Source: Akkermansiaceae bacterium UBA1506
GTDB lineage: Bacteria > Verrucomicrobiota > Verrucomicrobiia > Verrucomicrobiales > DEV007
DNA: 48,154 nt
Assembly: GCA_002323995.1 (NCBI GenBank)
Contig: DCQY01000031.1
Coordinates: 1 to 48,154, forward strand
Reading direction: 5' to 3'
Both the position numbers and the translations under genes were made by a program. Shown piece after piece: positions 41,315 through 48,154 of the stretch. The notes under the pieces are model-generated. The model was not told where the DNA came from. It saw only the letters and a list, made by a program, of their open reading frames with translations, and ran no database searches. Each line of letters begins with the position of its first letter. Position 1 is the stretch's first letter.

Positions 41315-42652
41315 ATGATTGACCGAAGAAACCTGCTCAAGGGAGTGACTGCCGGCCTCGGTGCCACATTTGGCTCCTCGATTGTTCCTGACATCGCTCA
41401 CGCTGCTTCTGTGACTCCCGGTCTGACTGGCACCGGCGGCCTTAAACGCGTGATTTTCTTCATGCAGAATCAGGGATTTGATCCCAAGACCTGCCTTCCT
41501 ACTGCCGGCGTTGGTAATGACGGTTCCCTCGCCAATGCGACGCTGCCCGAGCCAATTGAGGCGCTCGATCCATTCAAGGATCGTCTCCACATCATCAACG
41601 GTCTCCACGGCCGTCACACCAGTCCGTCTCACAGTGCGTTCTTCGGTGCTCTTGGTGGATACCGCGGAAGCGATGGTGTCCCCCCTAGCGCTTCGACGAT
41701 TGACTACGAGTTGAGCAAAGTTCTCCCCGAGACTCTTCTTCCTCATCTCTGCATCGGGATGGACTCCATGGAAAACATGAAGGCCAAGCCGACGGTGGCT
41801 AATCTTTCTGCTAGCGGTGCAGGACAGCCTATTTTCATGCACTCAAACCCGAACCATCTTTACCAGATGCTTTACGGGGGAATTTCTACGGGCGATATCC
41901 GCAAACAGCATGAAGCCCGCTCTGGAATGTTCAACCGCATTGAGGAACTTGCTGCAGCTAAGGGCGGCTCTCTTCCGGCTGTGGACGCTCAGCGATACAG
42001 TCAGTATGTGGATGGTTTTGGCGATATTAACGGTCTGCGCGAGCGACTCGGAAGTGTTTCAGATCACCTTCGTGACTTCGCCCCTGAAGTCGACAGTCGC
42101 TACACCACCCCGGTATTTGAAACGGACTGGCACGACTCTCTTCTTGATCTCGGTATCTCAGCCCTCAAGTCCGGCATCACCAATACTCTGACTATCGGTT
42201 CAGGCCGCGGTGAGATCTTCGGTGCCTGGAAAGGCCTAGGTGTTGAGCAGCAGGGCCACAATCTTGGTCACATGAAGCAGCCGGATAATCCGATCTGGGT
42301 GAAGATCCGCCAATACAACAGTCGCATGCTGGTGAAGCTAATGGAAGAGCTTGAGAGCGTGCCGGAAGGCAGCGGAACGATGATGGACAATACGCTGATT
42401 GTTTACACGAGTAACAATGCGGATTCCCAGCACACCAGTGGTTCGAATTGGCCGGTGATGCTTCTTGGGAACCCGGGTGGCGCCTTTACAACTGGCAAGC
42501 TGACCCAGCTTGATGGCAAGCGTCCAATTAATGCCCTTTACACCTCAATCCTGCGCGCCTCTGGGGTGAAGGTGGATCGCTTCAATATGAGCGACCAGAT
42601 GGCTGCCAAGTTCGACTCCGGAACCGGCCCTCTCAAGGAGATACTGGCATGA
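41315..42652 (+). CDS. DUF1552 family protein with Tat-type signal (third copy)
   Basis: This is a DUF1552 (PF07586) protein of 445 residues. The N-terminus has a twin-arginine motif (D-R-R-N-L-L-K) and a hydrophobic stretch ending 'PDIAHA'. Blocks matching the family include 'LKRVIFFMQNQGFDPKT', 'RHTSPSHSAFFGALGGY', 'GISALKSGITNTLTIGSG' and the late block 'MMDNTLIVYTSNNADSQHTS'. It is the first gene of the third DUF1552/DUF1592 pair. The order is reversed relative to the two pairs at 95-7512, where the DUF1592-type gene comes first. Its TGA overlaps the next gene's ATG by 4 bp, and a good Shine-Dalgarno-like AAGGAG for that next gene lies in its 3' end. Confidence 0.88.
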   Translation: MIDRRNLLKGVTAGLGATFGSSIVPDIAHAASVTPGLTGTGGLKRVIFFMQNQGFDPKTCLPTAGVGNDGSLANATLPEPIEALDPFKDRLHIINGLHGRHTSPSHSAFFGALGGYRGSDGVPPSASTIDYELSKVLPETLLPHLCIGMDSMENMKAKPTVANLSASGAGQPIFMHSNPNHLYQMLYGGISTGDIRKQHEARSGMFNRIEELAAAKGGSLPAVDAQRYSQYVDGFGDINGLRERLGSVSDHLRDFAPEVDSRYTTPVFETDWHDSLLDLGISALKSGITNTLTIGSGRGEIFGAWKGLGVEQQGHNLGHMKQPDNPIWVKIRQYNSRMLVKLMEELESVPEGSGTMMDNTLIVYTSNNADSQHTSGSNWPVMLLGNPGGAFTTGKLTQLDGKRPINALYTSILRASGVKVDRFNMSDQMAAKFDSGTGPLKEILA

Positions 42653-45228
42653 ATTTAATCCATCCCGTCCTCGCGACGGTTTTGATGGCGACGGGCATTT
42701 CTGCCCGCGCCGTCGATGCTTATATACCCGGGGAACCTGCCGATGGCACCTTCGATTCCATTGCGATCGAGTTCCTTGATTCCCACTGCCTTGATTGTCA
42801 CGATGACATCACGGCGGAGGCAGATTTGAATCTGCTCGAACTTGGTCCGGTGGACGAAACCAATGCCGCTATCTGGAAGTCGGTATGGGCTCAGGTAGCT
42901 TTGCGGGAAATGCCGCCCAAGAAGAAACAGGCCCCCGAGACGATTGAGCGACTTCGCTTCGCCGACTGGGTGGTCGGGGAACTGGAGCGCGTCATGGAAG
43001 ACAAAGGAGGCTTCTACGCCCACCTCGATCCCAAGAAAGGCAATTACGTCGATCATGATCTTCTTTTTGGAGAAATGCCAAAAGGAATCAAACTCAAGCC
43101 TACGGCCTCGCCCGCTCGCATCTGGCGGGTAACACCGCAAGAGCACATCACTCGGCTGAATGAATTGATCAATACAGAGCCAGAGTTTGATCCGGCAAAG
43201 CCCGGCCTCCGGTCTCGTGGCGATTTTATTCCAACCAATCATGGTGGTGAACTGAAACTCTACTTCGGCACTGATCGAATTATCCGCTGGGAAGGAGGTA
43301 CGGTTGCCTATGCCACCGCCGTGAAGAGCGTGCCTGTGGTGCTTTCATCCGATCGTAAGCACGGGCTCGAAAACTACCCTGATTTCTATTCGGTCAACAG
43401 TGCTGAGGCGAGGCAGATTATGAGCAAGGCCGAGGATATTCTTAAGTATATGGCATACGGACCTATGAGTCTGGTCGGTTTCCCTGAGCAAATTACCGAT
43501 GATCCGAAGACCTACGACCAATCGACAAAGCCTGAGGGAGATTTAAGAGGTCTGCCGACCGCCATCGTTTATAATACCAACGTCGTTCGTCCCTTGACGC
43601 CGGTTTACGATCTAATGAAGGAGTCGGGGTATTCCGACGAGCGCCTTCGTGCTGCCGTTGACTATCTATTCGAGGCACTAACGTTCCGACCACCGAATCG
43701 GGAAGAATCTGATGATTACCTCGAGATCACCAAGGCTTCGATCGAGAAAGTCGGCAAAGAGGATGGAGTCTTCATGGGGCTGTCGTCTATTTTCCTCGAT
43801 CGTGATGCTCTCTTCCGACCTGAGTTGGCAACAAAGGGTAAGCCCGATCTGCATGGGCGAGTCATGTTGCAGGATTGGGAGCTCGGCCTCGCCGTCAACC
43901 ACGCCCTTCGATACATCAAACCTGATGATCAGCTTCGTGAGGCGATTGTTGAGGGTCGTATGCGCACTCGCGAGGACGTGGAGCGGGAGGTAACTCGGAT
44001 GTTGGAAGACGACAGCGTTCGCAAACCTCGGGTGCTTCGCTTCTTCCGAGACTACTTTGATCACGATCTGGCTGGCTATATCTGCAAGGATACCGCCGCG
44101 CTGGGCAAGACCGGGGTGCAACAAGGGGGGGCACACTACCGTGCGATGTTTGACGCCGCGGCGAGCACGGATCGTCTTATTGAATTGATTCTTGAGGAAG
44201 ATGAGGACGTCTTGAGGGAGTTGCTGACCACTCAACTGGTGGTCGCGACAGTAAAAGACGATTCATACTTTGGTCGCGAACGCACCAAGGAAGAGAGAGC
44301 CGCCACTACTAAGGAGAAACAGAAGGCAGAAGCCTTGGCCACCGCGGAGATCGCCGAAGAGAGAAAGATTTTGACCAAAGAAGTCAATGCACTCGAAGCC
44401 GAGGCCAAAGCCAATAAGGACGACAAGCAGCTTCAAAAGACGCTGGATAAAAAGCAGAAGGAACTGAAGGCTCTGGTTCAAGAGATGGCTGACATGAAAA
44501 GGAAAGCCGGGGCCAATTTCGATACGAGAGTCGACAGAGCTACGTTATCGGGAACGCCTGAATACGTCCGCGTTAGTCGCCGCTCCTTTGGTGCCGGTTC
44601 TATGAAGGCCGATCGAACTCTCGCAGTTGCTCCGGCAGGGCAGCGTCTCGGTATTCTGACTCACCCCAGTTGGTTGGTTTCCCACTCCGACGCCATGGAC
44701 AACCATGCGATTCATCGCGGAATCTGGATTCGCGAGAACCTGCTTGGTGGGGGCATCCCTGACGTCCCGATCACGGTGGATGCTCAACTTCCGGACGAGC
44801 CCCAGAACTCGTTGCGGGAGCGAATGCGAGTGACACGTGAAGCGTATTGCTGGAGTTGTCACGAGAAGATGGATCCGCTTGGTTTGCCATTTGAAATGTA
44901 TAATCATGCGGGTCTTTATCGAACGGAGGAACTCGACAAGCCGGTGGATACCTCAGGGGAGATAATTGATTCCGGCGACTCGGATTTGGACGGTCCTGTC
45001 AGCAATGCGATCGATATGATTCAGAAACTTGCTGAGAGTGAGCGCGTCGAGCAGGTGTTTGTGCGCCATGCTTTCCGTTTTTGGATGGGACGCAATGAAA
45101 CGCTCAATGATGCCCCCGTTCTGCGGGAAGCACATCGAGCATACGCCGATGGAGGCGGGAGCATGAACTCACTCATCATCTCCCTGCTGACCTCCGATGC
45201 GTTTCTCTACCGCTCGGTGGATCATTGA
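42649..45228 (+). CDS. DUF1592-type planctomycete-cytochrome protein with coiled-coil insertion
   Basis: This exported protein of 859 residues, the largest of the three, has a signal peptide (1-20). The N-terminal haem-type motif is C47-L-D-C50-H51, and the C-terminal DUF1588-type motif is 'YCWSCHEKMDPLGLPFEMY' near residue 733. The DUF1585 end reads 'FVRHAFRFWMGRNETLND'. Unlike the other two paralogues, it contains an insertion of about 80 residues (about 543-623) made almost entirely of Ala, Glu, Lys and Leu. This is a clear coiled coil ('KEVNALEAEAKANKDDKQLQ', 'KELKALVQEMADMKRKAG'). The start has an AAGGAG Shine-Dalgarno 9 bp upstream, inside the preceding gene. It presumably forms an exported redox complex with the DUF1552 protein (inference). 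Confidence 0.87.
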   Translation: MNLIHPVLATVLMATGISARAVDAYIPGEPADGTFDSIAIEFLDSHCLDCHDDITAEADLNLLELGPVDETNAAIWKSVWAQVALREMPPKKKQAPETIERLRFADWVVGELERVMEDKGGFYAHLDPKKGNYVDHDLLFGEMPKGIKLKPTASPARIWRVTPQEHITRLNELINTEPEFDPAKPGLRSRGDFIPTNHGGELKLYFGTDRIIRWEGGTVAYATAVKSVPVVLSSDRKHGLENYPDFYSVNSAEARQIMSKAEDILKYMAYGPMSLVGFPEQITDDPKTYDQSTKPEGDLRGLPTAIVYNTNVVRPLTPVYDLMKESGYSDERLRAAVDYLFEALTFRPPNREESDDYLEITKASIEKVGKEDGVFMGLSSIFLDRDALFRPELATKGKPDLHGRVMLQDWELGLAVNHALRYIKPDDQLREAIVEGRMRTREDVEREVTRMLEDDSVRKPRVLRFFRDYFDHDLAGYICKDTAALGKTGVQQGGAHYRAMFDAAASTDRLIELILEEDEDVLRELLTTQLVVATVKDDSYFGRERTKEERAATTKEKQKAEALATAEIAEERKILTKEVNALEAEAKANKDDKQLQKTLDKKQKELKALVQEMADMKRKAGANFDTRVDRATLSGTPEYVRVSRRSFGAGSMKADRTLAVAPAGQRLGILTHPSWLVSHSDAMDNHAIHRGIWIRENLLGGGIPDVPITVDAQLPDEPQNSLRERMRVTREAYCWSCHEKMDPLGLPFEMYNHAGLYRTEELDKPVDTSGEIIDSGDSDLDGPVSNAIDMIQKLAESERVEQVFVRHAFRFWMGRNETLNDAPVLREAHRAYADGGGSMNSLIISLLTSDAFLYRSVDH

Positions 45229-45363
45229 TCCTTCCCTGAGGCGGAATCAAGGCGCGCATCGAGCAGATGACTGTTCTCTCCAACCTAGCCGACTAGCATC
45301 AACACAAAGAGGAGGGCGTCACCGACAGGACGGAGACGATTTAGCTTAATACCGGTAAGCTCA

Positions 45364-45627
45364 TCACTTTGTTTCTCTTCTTTCGCGATCGAGTTCCCTG
45401 AGTTTCAGTCGTTCCTCGTCAAACCTGTCGCGGTTGCAACTGCAGTGGAGGCAAAGAGGGGAGTTGTAGAAGAGAACAAACTTTTCCCTAAGCGTGAGAG
45501 GGCGCTCGAGGCCCGTTTCGACGAGTTCAAGGGCTGTTGAACAGCCCGGGAGAAGGGCCCCGATGCCGTCGTAAAAAGCATCCGAGAAAGAACGCTTTTC
45601 CCGATCGGGTTTGGAAGAAGAGGTCAT
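45364..45627 (-). CDS. Small soluble protein with C-x-x-C-x-C motif
   Basis: This protein of 87 residues has no signal or membrane segment, using the ATG at 45627 rather than the longer upstream frame. It has a helical middle ('ALELVETGLERPLTLREKF') and then 'FYNSPLCLHCSCNRDRFDEE', a C-x-x-C-x-C cluster that could bind a metal. The layout of a helix ending at Pro-Leu followed by a Cys pair resembles zinc-binding anti-sigma-type mini domains (L-T-L-R-E-K-x... then C-x-x-C). No sigma gene is adjacent, and the assignment is not confident. The palindromic GATTATAATC 16 bp upstream supplies a -10-like hexamer on this strand. Confidence 0.5.
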   Translation of the reverse strand: MTSSSKPDREKRSFSDAFYDGIGALLPGCSTALELVETGLERPLTLREKFVLFYNSPLCLHCSCNRDRFDEERLKLRELDRERRETK

Positions 45628-45931
45628 TCTTTCTGTTACGTAGATTATAATCGTGAAAGACGAGGTGGGCAATGGATAATAGCCTGAAAGCCATCATCAT
45701 TACGGTTTTGTTTCAGGGCCGGATGCGCTGCCCGGTGGGCGCAACCCCCTTCTTTCCCATGGGTTCCCCCAATTTCCGGTTTCCGCGACTTTCCTCAAAA
45801 AGTAAATTCCTAGCAGTAACGCTTGAAAACTTCGTTCTTGGATCCGAAATTGAAAGTTCAGAATCAAGAAGGGCGCGGCCCTTCGCCTCTTGGGCGGCAG
45901 TCCACCGCAAATTTAAATTCGAATCGATCAA
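45628..45931. other. Intergenic region with a bidirectional -10-like palindrome
   Basis: This is 304 bp between divergent genes. GATTATAATC (45643-45652) is a perfect palindrome containing TATAAT on both strands, 16-25 bp from the minus-strand start, so it may be the -10 element of that gene. No good TTGACA at 17 bp was found. The rest includes C/T-rich sequence; an 87-codon plus-strand ORF here has non-coding composition and is not called. Confidence 0.4.
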
Positions 45932-46411
45932 GTGAGCACCTTTACCGAAGAACATGTCTCCGCCGCCCAAAAGGAATGGGGCGACGGCATCGTCCGCATC
46001 TCCGCTGCGCACAAGAATGGCGGAGACTTTGAGCAAGCTGCCAAAGAGCACATCCAAAACCTCTATAACTATGGCGCCTCCCCGGTGTTGTTTAAGCCGA
46101 CGTTAGCAGCCGAGGTCCAATTTCGCGGGACGTTCGAAGAAGCTCTCTCCTATTTTGTTGCCACCAACAACGTCTGCGGAGAGGACAGTGGCTTCGCGAT
46201 CAAAGGTTGGACCGCAGTCCGCTTCGAGAACACCGCAGTGCTCCTTAACGGCAATACCGCCATGGCGATGGGCAACTACTTCTTCACCGATCCGCAGGGC
46301 GAACTGGTGAAGGTCGAATACTCGTTCGGCTACGTCCTAGACGACCACGGCAAGGTCAAAATTGTTCTGCATCACTCGTCTGTCCCCTACGCGGGGAGTT
46401 CTAGCGAGTGA
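45932..46411 (+). CDS. SnoaL/CaMKII association domain-like protein
   Basis: This cytoplasmic protein of 159 residues starts at GTG 45932. The body has the alpha+beta cone pattern of the SnoaL-like/CaMKII-AD (NTF2-like) superfamily. A long N-terminal helix ('AAKEHIQNLYNYGASPVLFK') is followed by strands 'VLFKPTLAAEVQFRGTFEEA', 'FAIKGWTAVRFENTAVLLNG' and the final 'VKIVLHHSSVPY'. The ending 'HHSSVPY' is a familiar close of the association-domain-type proteins. Catalytic or binding function cannot be given; such proteins often oligomerise or bind small ligands. The GTG lacks a clear ribosome binding site. Confidence 0.72.
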   Translation: MSTFTEEHVSAAQKEWGDGIVRISAAHKNGGDFEQAAKEHIQNLYNYGASPVLFKPTLAAEVQFRGTFEEALSYFVATNNVCGEDSGFAIKGWTAVRFENTAVLLNGNTAMAMGNYFFTDPQGELVKVEYSFGYVLDDHGKVKIVLHHSSVPYAGSSSE

Positions 46412-46607
46412 CTGGGAGGGACTTTATGTTCGCATTGAATCACTCGTCACGACTGAGGTCGCCGGTTCAGTCTTAGAGGGATTGAATGCGTCTTTTTTTT
46501 GAAGAGTATGCCGTGATTGCCTGGATGACTGGAGTTAACGCGTTGCGGTGGGTAAAGCTCATCTCTGAATCGCCATTTTCCAATGATTCGGATAACTAGA
46601 AGCACGA

Positions 46608-47927
46608 TCACTCGGAAACGAGATTGACTGTGTTAACGCTGCGAACTTGATAGACATCGCTTGCAGTTCGGTCGGGGTCTTCAAATCGCATCTGAACTAG
46701 AGGTGCTGAAGGCGAGTCGCTATATTGCAGGCCCTGAAAAATCGGGCGCCCGAAGCGGTTTGCCAGTTTTTCGGGGACAGTGGCGATTTTTTCTCCGTTT
46801 TTCTCAATGATAAAGTGGGAAATGCCACTTTCAAAGTCTGCTTCAGCAGACCATCTCAGGATCTTGCCGTCGAGGGTGAGATTGGTTGGTGCGGGTGGAG
46901 GAGTCTCGTCCGGAATATTGGTGTCCCTGACGTAATGCATCCACGCTTGAGCGATGGCCTCGTTAGGCAGCCAGATGGCTTTCGACTTATCGCCCTTAAA
47001 CTTGGAAGCAGGAACCGCTCTTTCGCCAAGCAGAGGCGCCAACCACGCTCCCTCGGTTGGCATCGGTTTGAGGGCCTCTCCTGATATTTCTGGAAGTCGA
47101 ACTGTGAGGCAGGCATCCAGCCACGGTATCGCGAGGTAACGCTGGTTGCCGCATTCGTGACTCGTCAGCGGATCCACCGCAACACCCAGAAGTCCCCCTG
47201 CGCTTCGAACCTTGGTAAAGAAGGCTTCATTGGCCGGCCAGACTTTAGCGAAACGACCTTCTTTGACGGTCACTCCTTCCTTGGTTCCTGGATTACACAT
47301 CATGGGGACGCCAAGGGCTGCCCTTGAAAGTCGATGGATTTTTATTGAGGTGCGGTTTGGATTAGTCTCAAACAGGGGAACACCAGAACGGAACCAGGTG
47401 GCAATAGTGCGCTCGGGATATAACAGGCTCATACCCCCGCACCAGTGGCCCCCACCCGAGTGACCCCAAAGTGCCCAGGGTAGTGATGCTAGTTCAGGAT
47501 GTCCGCTCTTCGCTGCAAGAACCGACAGGCCTTTCAAAAATGCGCTGCCTGAACCATTGCGTGGATCGCACCACATCTGGCATTCAGCTTGTTGGGGCTG
47601 TTCGTAGGAGGGGGATATTAGTCCACAGCCGTGCTTTCTTGCCAATGCCTGCCAGTGAAGATCAAAGGCACCAGTTTGGCCTGACCTACTCGAGCCTTCT
47701 CCGCAACCGTGTTGATGCACGATGAGGCCTCGAAGGGTCTTAATATTTTCTGGAATCCACACGGTATACTGAACCGGGAAGATGAGATCACCGGACTTTT
47801 TGGACGCCTCAAAACGGACTCGGTAATACGGTGGGTCTGCTTCGGGCGGATTATCGTACGTCAATCCCTGAGCCGACGAAGTGGTGATACCTCCCACAAG
47901 TAGTAAAGAGAGTATGGGAAGTTTCAT
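46608..47927 (-). CDS. Exported alpha/beta-hydrolase with C-terminal beta domain
   Basis: This exported protein of 439 residues has a signal peptide (residues 1-19). The hydrolase domain (about 35-310) has the nucleophile elbow G-H156-S157-G-G-G in 'LPWALWGHSGGGHWCGGM', an oxyanion block 'LRGLIVHQHGCGEG', and a likely acid and His in 'GVAVDPLTSHECGNQR' (D252, H257). The C-terminal part (about 345-439) starts after a Pro-rich linker ('ETPPPAPTNLTLDGK') and looks like a fibronectin-III/beta-sandwich domain ('LRWSAEADFESGISHFIIE'). It is probably a polysaccharide- or ester-acting secreted hydrolase; the substrate is unknown. The nearest downstream feature is a weak hairpin/T-tract (46451-46500) belonging to the plus-strand gene. 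Confidence 0.75.
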   Translation of the reverse strand: MKLPILSLLLVGGITTSSAQGLTYDNPPEADPPYYRVRFEASKKSGDLIFPVQYTVWIPENIKTLRGLIVHQHGCGEGSSRSGQTGAFDLHWQALARKHGCGLISPSYEQPQQAECQMWCDPRNGSGSAFLKGLSVLAAKSGHPELASLPWALWGHSGGGHWCGGMSLLYPERTIATWFRSGVPLFETNPNRTSIKIHRLSRAALGVPMMCNPGTKEGVTVKEGRFAKVWPANEAFFTKVRSAGGLLGVAVDPLTSHECGNQRYLAIPWLDACLTVRLPEISGEALKPMPTEGAWLAPLLGERAVPASKFKGDKSKAIWLPNEAIAQAWMHYVRDTNIPDETPPPAPTNLTLDGKILRWSAEADFESGISHFIIEKNGEKIATVPEKLANRFGRPIFQGLQYSDSPSAPLVQMRFEDPDRTASDVYQVRSVNTVNLVSE

Positions 47928-47953
47928 GTTGGAAATCAGTCGGCGCGGCAGGA

Positions 47954-48154
47954 TTAGAAATCCGTTGCGTCGACCGTGGTAATTTTTCCTGATTTATCTG
48001 AAATCGTTACCACGTTTCCTTCGATAGAGACAACTGTGCCGTAACGTCCTTTCAGTCTGCCACGTTTGATAGCGAGTCGTTCCCCGATATGCTCACGCGG
48101 ATCTTTTGGTCGGAAAAATTTTTCTAGAAAGCCTTTGGGTGCTGGTGCTGGTGC
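47954..48154 (-). CDS. Partial protein with KOW-like C-terminus (5' end outside window)
   Basis: A minus-strand frame enters from the right edge and stops at 47954 (TAA). Its last 66 codons begin with an Ala-Pro-rich linker, continue 'EKFFRPKDPREHIGERLAIK', and end with a small beta unit, 'RGRLKGRYGTVVSIEGNVV'. The G-R-L-K-G-R-Y-G-T-V-V-S-I-E-G pattern resembles a KOW/SH3-like barrel. The N-terminal part is outside the window, so the family cannot be given. Confidence 0.6.
   Translation of the reverse strand, partial: APAPAPKGFLEKFFRPKDPREHIGERLAIKRGRLKGRYGTVVSIEGNVVTISDKSGKITTVDATDF

Noticed and set aside
45672..45935. 87-codon plus-strand frame
   Set aside because: Composition is Pro/Arg/Ser/Phe-rich without a domain or signal that makes sense, and the start has no ribosome binding site. 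Better explained as intergenic.

Overview
The window looks like a chromosomal segment of a Verrucomicrobiota bacterium, probably marine or aquatic (inference). The basis is the protein content. There are three DUF1552 plus DUF1592-type (planctomycete-cytochrome) pairs, three exported sulfatases, a DUF1080 protein, a Tat-exported Gfo/Idh/MocA oxidoreductase, PQQ-like propellers, a DUF3604 protein and repeated SHD1-like domains. This set is typical of the Planctomycetota-Verrucomicrobiota. Nearly every product carries a Sec, Tat or lipoprotein signal, so the segment mostly encodes an envelope or periplasmic polymer-degrading and redox toolkit. Few starts have a clear Shine-Dalgarno. I saw no tRNA, rRNA, CRISPR, IS element or phage genes.

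Layout. 95-7512 (minus) is a probable four-gene operon of two DUF1592-type/DUF1552 pairs. 7779-13700 holds an SHD1 protein, a heparan-N-sulfatase-like sulfatase, a DsbD-like thiol-disulfide reductase and a second sulfatase. 14040-18112 holds DUF1080, a PQQ-like propeller and RidA on plus, facing a minus-strand esterase plus thioredoxin-like gene pair. 18500-27461 holds a class-A beta-lactamase-fold serine hydrolase, a DUF3604 protein, a giant SASA-esterase/SHD1/PDZ/HEAT protein and an exported protein interrupted by an in-frame TGA. 27600-33600 holds a small lipoprotein, a DUF418 membrane protein, a second PQQ-like propeller and a fasciclin / ECF sigma / RskA-like anti-sigma cassette, followed by a decayed copy of the propeller's 3' end. 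33771-41262 holds a Gfo/Idh/MocA oxidoreductase, two tiny genes missed by length cut-offs, a third sulfatase, a C39-like papain-fold protein with SHD1, a TIM-barrel hydrolase-like protein and a hypothetical. 41315-48154 holds the third DUF1552/DUF1592 pair in reversed gene order, a small Cys-motif protein, a SnoaL/CaMKII-AD-like protein, an alpha/beta hydrolase and a partial KOW-like protein.

Most notable observation. The minus-strand gene at 16529-17179 reads as one exported thioredoxin-like plus SHD1 protein if its in-frame TGA (codon 62) is decoded. The TGA sits exactly where a thioredoxin CGPx motif has its first Cys (T-U-G-P-A), with a cis-Pro-type I-P strand 49 residues later. Downstream is a 7-bp hairpin whose 5-nt loop places G and U at positions 23 and 24 counted from the U of UGA. 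As I recall, these are the positions of the SelB-contacting G23/U24 in the E. coli fdhF SECIS. This is a strong candidate for a new selenoprotein architecture (Sec-thioredoxin-like fused to SHD1). A second in-frame TGA (26805-26807) has no such hairpin and is better explained by mutation or readthrough.
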